Shown one piece after another: positions 9,111 to 17,107 of a DNA stretch of 35,915 nt (position 1 is its first letter; each line of letters starts with the position of its first letter). The notes beneath the pieces are model-generated. The model worked only from the letters and a program-made list of their open reading frames with translations, was not told the DNA's origin and did no database searches. A program made the translations under genes and the position numbers. Source of the stretch: an uncultured Bacteroidales bacterium (lineage in GTDB: Bacteria > Bacteroidota > Bacteroidia > Bacteroidales > Bacteroidaceae); NCBI GenBank assembly GCA_902781515.1, contig CACZJU010000020.1, positions 1 through 35,915 on the forward strand, in the 5' to 3' direction.

Positions 9111-9758
9111 TTACGGTTGCAATAGGTAAAGGAGGGACTCGGGACCGAGATTAAAAAGGAGGTCAACAATACTGAGGTCAGGCATAAAACCATTCTTGTC
9201 CGAGAATAGTTGGTAATAGGGAACCCCTCCCCTCTGCCCCTCCCGATGGAGGGGAAAGTCCTTCCTTATTTTATCCTCTCCCTTCGGAGAGAGTTGAGAG
9301 AGGGGGGCTATCTGCTCCATAACCATTTCCTGAAGAGCCTGATTATAGTCGGCAAGGAACTCCCACTTCTTTTCGTAAAAAGGAGCGAAATCATCGGCAT
9401 AATACTCGAAGAACGGAGTACGACGATAACTGCTCACGAGGGCATTCCAATGGAGATGACGCCAATTACCATGATCGCTGATGCGAATGTCACGCATAGG
9501 AGTATGGTAAGGCACGAATTTCACCACAGGAATGGTAAGGGCAAGAGGACCGTTGGGCGATGCTATGTAGCAACGATTGCGAAGAGTCTGCTTACTATAT
9601 GGTTCGTCTATATCAATAACGACCGATGGTTCCCGCACCAACTGAGCATAATAAGAGATAGGAGCAAGGTAAAAGGAAGGAACGACCCCACCCCCGAACC
9701 CCTCCCGAGGGAGGGTGCGTGTCACTTTTGCAACTTGCGTTTTATTTTCGATTACCAC
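9111..9758 (-). CDS. WbqC-like protein carrying repeat-derived insertions
   Basis: This 215-residue protein resembles the WbqC family, associated with O-antigen and glycan loci but of uncertain biochemical function. The family core begins near residue 29 (YLAPISYYAQL) and includes the NWRHLHWNALVSSYRRTPFFEYY segment and the terminal NGFMPDLSIVDLLFNLGPES. Three stretches are encoded by G/C palindromic repeats: residues about 14-26 (TLPREGFGGGVV), 150-161 (APLSQLSPKGE) and 167-180 (PLHREGQRGGV). The first has probably replaced the native start, so the ATG at 9758 is the best available choice. The frame is intact, but function could be affected. It lies between lepB and the M16 gene in one unit. 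Confidence 0.8.
   Translation of the reverse strand: MVIENKTQVAKVTRTLPREGFGGGVVPSFYLAPISYYAQLVREPSVVIDIDEPYSKQTLRNRCYIASPNGPLALTIPVVKFVPYHTPMRDIRISDHGNWRHLHWNALVSSYRRTPFFEYYADDFAPFYEKKWEFLADYNQALQEMVMEQIAPLSQLSPKGEDKIRKDFPLHREGQRGGVPYYQLFSDKNGFMPDLSIVDLLFNLGPESLLYLLQP
9219..9258 (+). repeat. REPIN-like element, copy B (left half of an inverted pair)
   Basis: A C-rich head (9223-9232) is followed by the palindrome CCCCTCC-CGAT-GGAGGGG at 9237-9254. It is paired head-out with the opposite-facing copy at 9275-9308. Both lie in the wbqC-like coding frame. Confidence 0.7.
9275..9308 (-). repeat. REPIN-like element, copy B2 (right half of an inverted pair)
   Basis: The palindrome CTCTCC...GGAGAG at 9276-9291 is followed by a G-rich tail, the reverse orientation of the copy at 9219-9258. 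It is more diverged than the other copies. Confidence 0.55.
9685..9717 (+). repeat. REPIN-like element, copy C, at the N-terminus of wbqC-like
   Basis: The head CCCCACCCCCGAA is followed by CCCTCCC-GA-GGGAGGG at 9700-9715. It encodes residues 14-24 of the WbqC-like protein on the minus strand and faces copy D at 9778-9814. Confidence 0.75.
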
Positions 9759-9777
9759 AATCTTTATGTCAGAATCA

Positions 9778-9814
9778 ACTCCCTCCCCTCGGGGAGGGCT
9801 TGGGGAAGGGGTCC
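9778..9814 (-). repeat. REPIN-like element, copy D, intergenic lepB/wbqC
   Basis: CCCTCCCCTCGGGGAGGG at 9781-9798 is followed by a G-rich tail, in reverse orientation to copy C. Copies C and D bracket the wbqC-like start codon. D ends just before the lepB stop. Confidence 0.75.
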
Positions 9815-9815
9815 T

Positions 9816-11264
9816 TTATTTTATCCCATCAACCCAACGGAAGAGACGATTCCATCGGATTCCACCATTGAACATTCCGTAGTCGGGACTCTTTGAGAAC
9901 CATATCATAATGGGCTTACCAACGATATGGTCTTCAGGAACGAAGCCCCAATAACGAGAGTCGGCAGAACAGTGACGATTGTCGCCCTGCATCCAATAGT
10001 AGTCCATCTTGAAGGTATAGGAATTTGTCTTATCTCCATTAATAAGGATATCACCCTCGGGAGTGACCTCCAACTTGTTTCCCTCGTATTCACGGATGCA
10101 ACGCTCATATACAGGCAGATTCTCAATGTTCAGCGTTATGCTGGCTCCTTTGGCAGGAATCCATATTGGTCCGTAGTTGTCAACAGTCCAATGCTTATTA
10201 CCATTCAAGGGATACAGATTGTCGCTATCGTCCTGCGGCAGCAACTCCACGCTGAGCACAAGGTCCTTACGCTGACGCATAGCCTCAGCCATCTTGGCTG
10301 TAAGCGGACATATACCACCGTTGTAGAGGTCGCGATAGTCGGAAAAGGACAAACCAATCTCACGAATAAAGTCCTCAGGCAGCGAGGCCTGTGCCAGCTC
10401 CACCTGATAGAGATACTGAACATTATCGGGCTCTTTATTGGCCTTTCCATCGAGATAGATGATGCGGTCCTTGATTTCTAAAGTCTGACCGGGCAAGCCA
10501 ACACAACGCTTGACATAGTTCTCACGACGATCGACAGGACGACTATCAACCTCACCGAACAACTGTGGATTATTACGGATGTACTGGCTACCGATATCGT
10601 GAATTTCTGCGAACATCTGACGGCGATCAAGGGTACTCATACTATCGAGTTCCAAATGTCCGAAATTACGCTCATAGAGCTGGCGTCCGTAGCCATAGCA
10701 CATGATGTAGTAGTCCTGATTCTGCTGACCTAAAGCCACCGTGTCACCAGAAGGATAATTAAACACCACAATATCGTTGAGTTGGACTGGCTTGGGGGAA
10801 ATGCGCTTATATTCCCACTTAGGCCAAGGAATGTAGCTCTGTATTCCACCTATAGGCAGCGTATGCTGACAGAGAGGCATAGAAAGTGGTGTCATCGGAG
10901 CACGGGCTCCATACGCAGTTTTTGATACATAGAGATAATCGCCCACTAAAAGACTTTTCTCCAAGCTGCTCGATGGAATGGTATAGTTCTGGAAGAAATA
11001 GATATTCACGAAATATACTGCAACAAGGGCGAACACTATGGCATCTACCCAACTCATGATTGAGCGGGTGAGAGGGTTCTCGAGTTCCTTCCACCAGCCC
11101 CACTTAATGCGCTTGGTAATGTAGGCATCAAAAACAAAGGGGACTGTGAGATAGCCCCACCAAGAGGCCTTAATCCACACAAGGAAAGCCACGAGAGCAA
11201 GACTGAAACCAATGCCGTAGGTCCAATCCTTCCAAGTTAGCTTATTTTCTTCTATCTTTTTCAT
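9816..11264 (-). CDS. lepB: Signal peptidase I
   Basis: This 482-residue type I leader peptidase removes signal peptides from exported proteins at the inner membrane. Two or more hydrophobic segments occupy about residues 18-45 and 72-92. The nucleophile is Ser100 in IPSSSLE and the general-base lysine is Lys252 in NYVKRCVGLPGQ. The C-terminal conserved box GDNRHCSADSRYWGFVPEDHIVGKP is present near 430-455. The protein is longer than E. coli LepB (about 324), as usual for Bacteroidales, with a large insert between the catalytic Ser and Lys. It lies 33 bases after dapB and is likely co-transcribed. Confidence 0.95.
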   Translation of the reverse strand: MKKIEENKLTWKDWTYGIGFSLALVAFLVWIKASWWGYLTVPFVFDAYITKRIKWGWWKELENPLTRSIMSWVDAIVFALVAVYFVNIYFFQNYTIPSSSLEKSLLVGDYLYVSKTAYGARAPMTPLSMPLCQHTLPIGGIQSYIPWPKWEYKRISPKPVQLNDIVVFNYPSGDTVALGQQNQDYYIMCYGYGRQLYERNFGHLELDSMSTLDRRQMFAEIHDIGSQYIRNNPQLFGEVDSRPVDRRENYVKRCVGLPGQTLEIKDRIIYLDGKANKEPDNVQYLYQVELAQASLPEDFIREIGLSFSDYRDLYNGGICPLTAKMAEAMRQRKDLVLSVELLPQDDSDNLYPLNGNKHWTVDNYGPIWIPAKGASITLNIENLPVYERCIREYEGNKLEVTPEGDILINGDKTNSYTFKMDYYWMQGDNRHCSADSRYWGFVPEDHIVGKPIMIWFSKSPDYGMFNGGIRWNRLFRWVDGIK

Positions 11265-11297
11265 AATTATATTTATGGGGTGAATGGTCTGGATGGG

Positions 11298-12053
11298 TTA
11301 GAAATTAAACAAATCGTCCATAGTGAGCAGACCACTATGCTTAGCTGTATATTCTGCAGCAAGCACAGCACCAAGGGCAAAGCCACGACGATTGTGAGCA
11401 TCGTGTGTAATAGTAATCTGGTCGGCATCGCTGTTCCAAGTGATACTGTGGATGCCAGGAACCTCATCGCGACGCTCACTATTAACACAAAGTTTATCGG
11501 TAGGAACATCAGCACTACCTTCTACGGTTCCATCGGGCTGAGTGAGCTGACCAAACTGCCAGCCATTCATCCTGTCTATCTCGGCTGTCAGTTCTTCTGC
11601 CAAAGTGATGGCTGTGCCACTGGGATGGTCGAGTTTGTGGATGTGATGAACTTCGTCAAGCACAGGCGTATATGCCGGGAACTGGTTCATAATTCGAGCC
11701 AAATAGCGATTTACAGCACGGAATATAGTAACTCCAAGACTAAAGTTGGAACTCCAGAAAAGGGTTTGACCTTCTTCGGTGCACATACGTCTTACATCAT
11801 CGCCATGTTCCTTCAGCCATCCAGTGCTGCCGCTTACCACTTTCACATTGTGACTGAAAGCACGCAAATAGTTATCATAAGCAACATGGGGAGCTGTAAA
11901 TTCGATGGCAACATCGGCACTTTGGAACTGTGGACTATCGAAGTCCTGCTGGTTATCAACATCTATGATGGATACAATCTCGTGACCGCGACTGAGGGCT
12001 ATTTCCTCTATCATACGACCCATCTTACCGTAACCTATAAGAGCTATTTTCAT
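11298..12053 (-). CDS. dapB: 4-hydroxy-tetrahydrodipicolinate reductase
   Basis: DapB reduces the product of DapA with NAD(P)H in the diaminopimelate/lysine pathway, feeding peptidoglycan synthesis. The 251-residue protein has an N-terminal dinucleotide-binding GYGKMG at residues 7-12. The substrate segment HHIHKLDHPSGTA carries the conserved histidine pair, Lys and PSGT. Length is normal. It is the first gene of the minus-strand unit with lepB, the wbqC-like gene and the M16 peptidase. It is divergent from the DUF2851 gene, with an 84-base gap holding -7-like boxes for both directions. Confidence 0.96.
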   Translation of the reverse strand: MKIALIGYGKMGRMIEEIALSRGHEIVSIIDVDNQQDFDSPQFQSADVAIEFTAPHVAYDNYLRAFSHNVKVVSGSTGWLKEHGDDVRRMCTEEGQTLFWSSNFSLGVTIFRAVNRYLARIMNQFPAYTPVLDEVHHIHKLDHPSGTAITLAEELTAEIDRMNGWQFGQLTQPDGTVEGSADVPTDKLCVNSERRDEVPGIHSITWNSDADQITITHDAHNRRGFALGAVLAAEYTAKHSGLLTMDDLFNF

Positions 12054-12076
12054 ATTTATAGTGATAAAAATTTCTG

Positions 12077-12084
12077 CAAAGATA
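12077..12084 (-). promoter_or_regulatory. Candidate -7 box for the dapB unit
   Basis: On the minus strand this reads TATCTTTG, a match to TAnnTTTG, placed 24 bases before the dapB ATG at 12053. No convincing TTTG -33 element was found at the right spacing. Confidence 0.5.
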
Positions 12085-12105
12085 GGGAATATCAGCGAAA
12101 AAGCG

Positions 12106-12113
12106 TACTTTTG
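12106..12113 (+). promoter_or_regulatory. Candidate -7 box for the DUF2851 unit
   Basis: TACTTTTG matches TAnnTTTG and lies 25 bases before the GTG start at 12138. The -33 element is not evident. It faces the dapB box in the same short gap. Confidence 0.5.
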
Positions 12114-12137
12114 TTATGCATTTTTAAGATTTATACT

Positions 12138-13439
12138 GTGGAGAAACTCCTACACTACGTCTGGAAACACAAACTCTTACCCCTGAAAGCCCTGTTAACG
12201 ACCGACGGGCAGGAAGTGGAAATTATAGATACAGGACTGGCAAACCAGAACGCTGGTCCCGATTTCTTTAATGCGAAAGTACGCATTGGCAATACCATGT
12301 GGGCTGGCAACGTGGAAATACACTTGCGTTCCAGCGACTGGTATCGGCATGGACATGATACTGACGAAGCCTACGACAATGTTATTTTGCATGTGGCTTC
12401 TGTTGTGGACATGGATGTATTTACAACTTCAGGTAAAAAGTTGCCACAACTGCAACTGGACATTCCTGCTGATATGAGCCTGAGATACGAAACGTTGAAA
12501 AGAACAGAGGACTATCCGCGTTGCTTTCGTGTAGTTCCTACCATCAACGAATTTAAAGTTCATGCATGGATGGACACATTAATGGTGGAACGGCTTGAAG
12601 ACAGGGCTAAGCAGGTTAAACAACGTTTGCAAAACACGCAGGGAAACTGGGAATGGGCTTTGTTCGTGACACTGTCGCGAAACTTCGGCTTCGGCATTAA
12701 CGGCGATGCCTTTGAGACATGGGCTAATCGCATTCCTCTTGACAAAATAGGGAAACATCGCGACGAACTATTCCAAATAGAGGCTATATTTCTTGGAATG
12801 GCAGGATTGTTGGAGGACGCCTCACTGCCTTCTAATTCGAAACCCGATGACTATTTCCGTCAGCTTCAACGCGAATTTTCATACCAATGCCACATGTTCG
12901 GACTTGGGGCTATAATGCCTTATCAACAATGGAAATACCTGCGACTCCATCCGCAGAACTTCCCCCACATCCGTCTATCAGAACTTGCCTGGATGTACCA
13001 TAAAGGTTGTGTAACCCTGTCGAAACTGAAGGAAGCAGTAATGGAGGAAAAGCCTCTGGAGGCTCTGCGCAATATTCTGGTGGCACAAACTCCAGATTAT
13101 TGGAATACCCACATGATGTTTGGCTGTCCTATCGACGAACGTAAATTGCATCTGAGCCGCAGCTCGCAAAACCTTATCATTATAAACACCGTGATACCAG
13201 TTCTATACACCTATGCTATGACACACAACGACTGGGTGATGCGTGAAAAGGTGCTGGATTTATTGCGAATGCTACCTGCAGAGGAAAACTACATCATGAG
13301 ACAGTGGTTGGGATGTGGTCTGAAGGTTACTACGGCTGCCGACAGCCAAGCACTGATACAACTGAAGAAACAATACTGCGACCGCAACGATTGTCTGCGT
13401 TGCAGTTTTGGATATGAATATTTAAGTTCCCGACTATGA
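12138..13439 (+). CDS. DUF2851 family protein
   Basis: This 433-residue protein matches the DUF2851 family of Bacteroidota, which has no established biochemical role. The frame is open much further upstream, but that part is antisense to dapB. The family start (EKLLHYVWKHKLLPL) points to the GTG at 12138, so initiation is on GTG. Visible conserved segments are NAGPDFFNAKVRIGNTMWAGNVEIHLRSSDW near 42-72 and a Cys-containing C-terminus (YCDRNDCLRCSFGYEYL). That cysteine arrangement, CX4CX2C, could bind metal, but this is a guess. Its stop overlaps the thioesterase start by 4 bases (ATGA), indicating translational coupling. Confidence 0.85.
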   Translation: MEKLLHYVWKHKLLPLKALLTTDGQEVEIIDTGLANQNAGPDFFNAKVRIGNTMWAGNVEIHLRSSDWYRHGHDTDEAYDNVILHVASVVDMDVFTTSGKKLPQLQLDIPADMSLRYETLKRTEDYPRCFRVVPTINEFKVHAWMDTLMVERLEDRAKQVKQRLQNTQGNWEWALFVTLSRNFGFGINGDAFETWANRIPLDKIGKHRDELFQIEAIFLGMAGLLEDASLPSNSKPDDYFRQLQREFSYQCHMFGLGAIMPYQQWKYLRLHPQNFPHIRLSELAWMYHKGCVTLSKLKEAVMEEKPLEALRNILVAQTPDYWNTHMMFGCPIDERKLHLSRSSQNLIIINTVIPVLYTYAMTHNDWVMREKVLDLLRMLPAEENYIMRQWLGCGLKVTTAADSQALIQLKKQYCDRNDCLRCSFGYEYLSSRL

Positions 13440-13822
13440 CACACGAACTTCTAATGAAGGTGCGAGACTATGAATGTGACCTTCAGGGCATTGTCAACAA
13501 TGCAAACTACCAACATTATACAGAACACGCCAGACATGAGATGCTGTTAGGACTTGGAGCATCATTCGCAGAACTGCACAACAAAGGGATAGATGCTGTG
13601 GTTGCCAGAATCACCCTGTCATACAAGACTCCGCTTCATAGTCAGGACGAGTTCGTTGTGCGTTCTAAAGTGGAGAAAGAAGGCATAAAATATGTCTTTC
13701 ATCAGGATATCGTTCGTCTGCCTGACGAAAAACTGGCCTGTCGCGCTAAAGTGGACATTGTGGCAGTGGTCAACGGTAAATTGGTAGCTCAATGTCCGGA
13801 ACTGGATCAATTCTTTATTTGA
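13436..13822 (+). CDS. Acyl-CoA thioesterase, YbgC/4-hydroxybenzoyl-CoA type
   Basis: This 128-residue single-domain hotdog-fold protein hydrolyses acyl-CoA thioesters in the family; the natural substrate is unknown here. The catalytic-type Asp15 lies in YECDLQGIVNNANYQHYTEHARHEML, the hallmark of the YbgC/FadM group. Length is normal for the family. It overlaps the DUF2851 stop by 4 bases and ends 5 bases before the dprA start, so the three genes form one tight unit. It is cytoplasmic, with no signal peptide. Confidence 0.9.
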   Translation: MTHELLMKVRDYECDLQGIVNNANYQHYTEHARHEMLLGLGASFAELHNKGIDAVVARITLSYKTPLHSQDEFVVRSKVEKEGIKYVFHQDIVRLPDEKLACRAKVDIVAVVNGKLVAQCPELDQFFI

Positions 13823-13827
13823 AATAT

Positions 13828-14940
13828 ATGATCGAGCAAGAGATTCTATACAGCATGGCACTAACACGAGTGCTACCATACCAGTCACAGGTGCAGAAGA
13901 CTTTGCTGGATGCTGCAGGCTCGGCTACGGCTTTGTTCGAAGCGCACAAAGACCTAAAACAACTCATACCAGAAGTTTCGGACAGGTTGGGCGATACAAT
14001 AGCAGAAATGGGCAGCCAGTTGAAACGAGTAGAACAGGAGGTGAATTTTGCCCAGAAGAATCATATACGCATCATTCACTACGATGATTCCGAATATCCG
14101 GCACGATTGCGAGAATGTCCTGATGCACCAATTATTATCTTTTATCGCGGAACAGCAGACCTTAATAGCCGTCACATACTGAGTATAGTAGGAACACGAA
14201 AGGCAACCGAATACGGAAGGGATTTCTGTGCACACTTCCTGCGCGACATATCAAAGATGTGTCCTGATGTCCTGGTAATAAGCGGCTTGGCATATGGTAT
14301 AGATATCTGTGCTCATCGTCAGTCGCTGGCAAATCATTTGTCAACCATAGGAGTACTGGCTCACGGAATGGACCAAATCTATCCCAGGATGCACAGGCAG
14401 ACGGCAATAGAGATGCTAAGTCATGGTGGACTGCTGACAGAATATATGAGCCAAAGTACAGCCGAAAAACTGAACTTCGTAAGCAGAAATCGTATCGTAG
14501 CTGGCATTTCTGATGCCATAGTTGTGGTAGAGAGCGCCGAAAAAGGTGGAAGCCTTATCACTGCAGGCTTAGGCAATGACTATGGACGCGACGTCTTTGC
14601 TGTTCCAGGAAGGATACGCGATGCGGCCTCAACAGGCTGTAACCTACTGATTCGTGACAACAAAGCCTCCCTGCTACAATCGGCAGAAGAATTTGTTGAA
14701 GCGATGGGATGGATTTCGAAGGATATGGAAAACCGCCCGATTCAACGGGAGTTGTTCCCAGAACTAAGCGAAGATGAAAAACGCATATTCCAAGCACTTA
14801 AGAATACTGAGGGAAAAACTTTGAACTCGCTAACCGTAGAAACTGATATGCCTGTAAGCAAACTTAATAGCATACTCTTTGAAATGGAAATGCGCGGCAT
14901 TGTTCGTCTGCTAAGCGGTGGAACATATCGTCTTTTATAA
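13828..14940 (+). CDS. dprA: DNA-processing protein DprA
   Basis: DprA loads RecA on incoming single-stranded DNA during natural transformation. This 370-residue protein has an N-terminal helical region, then the Rossmann-like DprA core with SIVGTRKATEYGRDFC, VISGLAYGIDICAH and the SRNRIVAGISDAIVVVESAEKGGSLITA signature. A C-terminal winged-helix-like segment spans about 300-370. The frame extends 36 bases further upstream, overlapping the thioesterase, but the ATG at 13828 gives the family start (IEQEILYSMALTRV). No frameshift is visible. Many Bacteroidales carry dprA without known competence, so its role here is inferred. Confidence 0.95.
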   Translation: MIEQEILYSMALTRVLPYQSQVQKTLLDAAGSATALFEAHKDLKQLIPEVSDRLGDTIAEMGSQLKRVEQEVNFAQKNHIRIIHYDDSEYPARLRECPDAPIIIFYRGTADLNSRHILSIVGTRKATEYGRDFCAHFLRDISKMCPDVLVISGLAYGIDICAHRQSLANHLSTIGVLAHGMDQIYPRMHRQTAIEMLSHGGLLTEYMSQSTAEKLNFVSRNRIVAGISDAIVVVESAEKGGSLITAGLGNDYGRDVFAVPGRIRDAASTGCNLLIRDNKASLLQSAEEFVEAMGWISKDMENRPIQRELFPELSEDEKRIFQALKNTEGKTLNSLTVETDMPVSKLNSILFEMEMRGIVRLLSGGTYRLL

Positions 14941-14955
14941 AACAACATACAACCT

Positions 14956-15927
14956 ATGCATGCACTAATAAAACTAAGCCATTGGCTCGCATCACACGCA
15001 TCGCTTTTCATCATCGCTATTGCGGTTATTACATTTTTCATTCCAGAACTCTTCGTATGGGTACGCGGAACGACACAAACAGCAATCCTCGGCATTATAA
15101 TGCTGACGATGGGATTAACCCTGACCACCAATGATTTCCGCATATTAGCACATCGTCCGTTTGACATATTGATTGGTGCCTGTGCTCAGTTCTTTATTAT
15201 GCCATGTGTTGCATGGCTGCTGGTGAGAGTTTTTCATCTAGAGCCCGCATTGGCATTGGGAATACTGTTGGTAGGATGTTGCCCAGGCGGTGTATCAAGT
15301 AATATTATGTCATTCCTATGTCGTGGAGATGTAGCATTCTCCGTAGGTATGACATGTGCCTCTACCCTACTGGCTCCAGTTATGACTCCCTTACTTATGG
15401 AAATAACGGCTGGTGAAATCATCAAGATAGATACAATAGGAATGTTCCTAAATATTCTCATAGTAACGATTATTCCTGTTGGAATTGGATGTTTTCTCAA
15501 CTACACCTATTCCAAGAGCAAACATTTTCCAACGATTCAAAGCCTGATGCCAGGTCTGAGCGTAATAAGTCTGGCCTGCATAGTAGGTGGCGTTATCTCC
15601 ACCGTACACGATGCCCTCATTGCACGTGGTCTGATACTTTTCATCTGGACGTTCGCCGTCGTATTCTGTCATAATACTCTGGGTTATATACTTGGCTATA
15701 CCGCTGGTAAAATGGCACATTTCTCTACAGCAAAGAAACGCACTATCTCAATAGAGGTTGGTATGCAGAACGCAGGACTGGCGACCGTACTTGCAGGAAA
15801 TTTCTTTGCAGCTCAGCCTTTAGCCGTTCTGCCTTGTGCAATATCATGTGCTTGGCACAGCATTAGCGGTACCATTCTGGCAGGTCTATTCTTACGCTTC
15901 GACAAATGGAGAAATAAAGCCTCGTAA
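14956..15927 (+). CDS. Bile acid:sodium symporter family (BASS) transporter
   Basis: This 323-residue inner-membrane protein has about ten hydrophobic segments. The BASS signature GILLVGCCPGGVSSNIMSFLCRGDVAFSVGMT lies near 98-130, and a second conserved crossover region, SIEVGMQNAGLATVLAGNFF, near 265-285. Family members move bile acids, keto acids or other organic anions with sodium; the substrate cannot be told from sequence. It starts 15 bases after dprA. Its stop directly abuts the convergent cyclophilin stop, leaving no room for a separate terminator. Confidence 0.9.
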   Translation: MHALIKLSHWLASHASLFIIAIAVITFFIPELFVWVRGTTQTAILGIIMLTMGLTLTTNDFRILAHRPFDILIGACAQFFIMPCVAWLLVRVFHLEPALALGILLVGCCPGGVSSNIMSFLCRGDVAFSVGMTCASTLLAPVMTPLLMEITAGEIIKIDTIGMFLNILIVTIIPVGIGCFLNYTYSKSKHFPTIQSLMPGLSVISLACIVGGVISTVHDALIARGLILFIWTFAVVFCHNTLGYILGYTAGKMAHFSTAKKRTISIEVGMQNAGLATVLAGNFFAAQPLAVLPCAISCAWHSISGTILAGLFLRFDKWRNKAS

Positions 15928-16578
15928 CTATTCTACAACGGCTTTCAAAAGGATGACATCTGATATAGGGCGGTCTGTTGAATCGGTTGCAACGGATTGT
16001 ATTGCCTTTACCACCTTCATTCCGTCTATCACATGACCGAAGACGGTGTATTGTCCGTCGAGATGAGGCGAGCCGCCATATTGCATATAATCGTTCCACA
16101 TATCGCGAGACATCTCTATGCCTTTTTCGTCAAGCATTCCACGTACCTTTCCGAGAGCTGTTTCACTCCATGACTCGCCATACACTATGTAAAACTGCGA
16201 ACCTGAAGAACGCCATTCGGGGTTAACATCGTCAGGCTCGCGAGCTGCCGCCAAGGCACCACGAACATGGAACAACCAAGGCAAGCGAATTTCTGCAGGC
16301 AAAGTATAATCGATGGAATCGCGGCTTTTTATGAGACTGCGTGTGTCGCCACCTTGAATCATAAATCGCTTTATAACCCTATGAAACAACGTGCAGTCGA
16401 GTTGTCCCTCACGAGCCAAACGCAGGAAATTGTCGCGGTGGAGTGGAGTCTCGTCGCTAAGCTCCACACGAATCATACCCATTGTAGTTTCTAACCTAAC
16501 TACAGCTGGGTGCGGCTTTTTGGCTTCAGCAGCTAAAGCTCCTATTAAAAATAAGAAACATAACAACCTTATTCGCAT
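15928..16578 (-). CDS. Exported peptidyl-prolyl cis-trans isomerase, cyclophilin type
   Basis: This 216-residue protein has a signal peptide (MRIRLLCFLFLIGALAAEA), so it acts in the periplasm. The cyclophilin core shows FHRVIKRFMIQGGDTRS, ALAAAREPDDVNPEWRSSGSQFYIVYG and GQYTVFGHVIDGMKVVKAI. A loop around residues 130-165 is longer than in minimal cyclophilins. The catalytic Arg (in FHRVI) and the QFYI segment are retained, so activity is likely. Its ATG overlaps the bcp stop by one base, indicating co-translation with the peroxiredoxin gene. Confidence 0.93.
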   Translation of the reverse strand: MRIRLLCFLFLIGALAAEAKKPHPAVVRLETTMGMIRVELSDETPLHRDNFLRLAREGQLDCTLFHRVIKRFMIQGGDTRSLIKSRDSIDYTLPAEIRLPWLFHVRGALAAAREPDDVNPEWRSSGSQFYIVYGESWSETALGKVRGMLDEKGIEMSRDMWNDYMQYGGSPHLDGQYTVFGHVIDGMKVVKAIQSVATDSTDRPISDVILLKAVVE

Positions 16579-17027
16579 TATTTCAGAATCTGGGCTGCAT
16601 GTTCCTTAGTGTTTACCTGTTTCCCTGCAAATATCTGTTCGATAATGCCTTCTTCATTAATAATAAAGGTAGTACGTATGGTGCCCATCGTCTTTTTGCC
16701 ATACATAGTCTTTTCGCCCCATGCACCCATAGCTTCCATCAGTGTCCTATCCACATCGGCAACCAACGGGAATGGCAAAGAATGTTTCTCCTTGAACTTA
16801 ACATGAGAAGCTGCAGAGTCTTTACTCACGCCTACCACCTCATATCCAGCACCCTGCAATTCTCCATAGCGGTCGCGCAGACTGCAGGCCTCAGCCGTAC
16901 AACCACTGGTATTGTCCTTGGGATAGAAGTACAGCACCAGTTTGCGTCCCCTGTAATCACTCAGATGGATATCTCGTCCCTGTTCGTCCTTACCCAGCAC
17001 CTCGGGTGCCTTATCTCCAATGTTCAT
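16578..17027 (-). CDS. bcp: Thioredoxin-dependent thiol peroxidase (Bcp/PrxQ)
   Basis: This 149-residue PrxQ-type peroxiredoxin reduces hydroperoxides in the cytoplasm. The peroxidatic Cys43 lies in YPKDNTSGCTAEAC, with the usual resolving Cys48 five residues later. The KTMGTIRTTFIINEEGII segment is also typical. Length is normal. A strong promoter lies upstream (17054-17084), giving a short leader. It forms a two-gene unit with the cyclophilin. Confidence 0.96.
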   Translation of the reverse strand: MNIGDKAPEVLGKDEQGRDIHLSDYRGRKLVLYFYPKDNTSGCTAEACSLRDRYGELQGAGYEVVGVSKDSAASHVKFKEKHSLPFPLVADVDRTLMEAMGAWGEKTMYGKKTMGTIRTTFIINEEGIIEQIFAGKQVNTKEHAAQILK

Positions 17028-17053
17028 ACCTTAATAATTAAATGATTTTGCCG

Positions 17054-17084
17054 CAAATATACTATATTATAAATATATGACAAA
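17054..17084 (-). promoter_or_regulatory. Bacteroidales-type promoter for bcp
   Basis: On the minus strand TTTG (17084-17081) is followed after 19 bases by TATATTTG (17061-17054). The bcp ATG is at 17027, so the leader is about 20 bases. Confidence 0.7.
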
Positions 17085-17093
17085 AGAAATGTG

Positions 17094-17101
17094 TAACTTT
17101 G
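17094..17101 (+). promoter_or_regulatory. Candidate -7 box immediately before pgeF
   Basis: TAACTTTG matches TAnnTTTG and ends 6 bases before the pgeF ATG at 17108. If used, transcription would start close to the start codon, giving a leaderless or nearly leaderless mRNA. No good -33 element is seen. Confidence 0.5.
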
Positions 17102-17107
17102 TACCGT

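Noticed and set aside
11280-12137. Long N-terminal extension of the DUF2851 frame
   Set aside because: This part is antisense to dapB, and the family start coincides with the GTG at 12138, preceded by a -7-like box.
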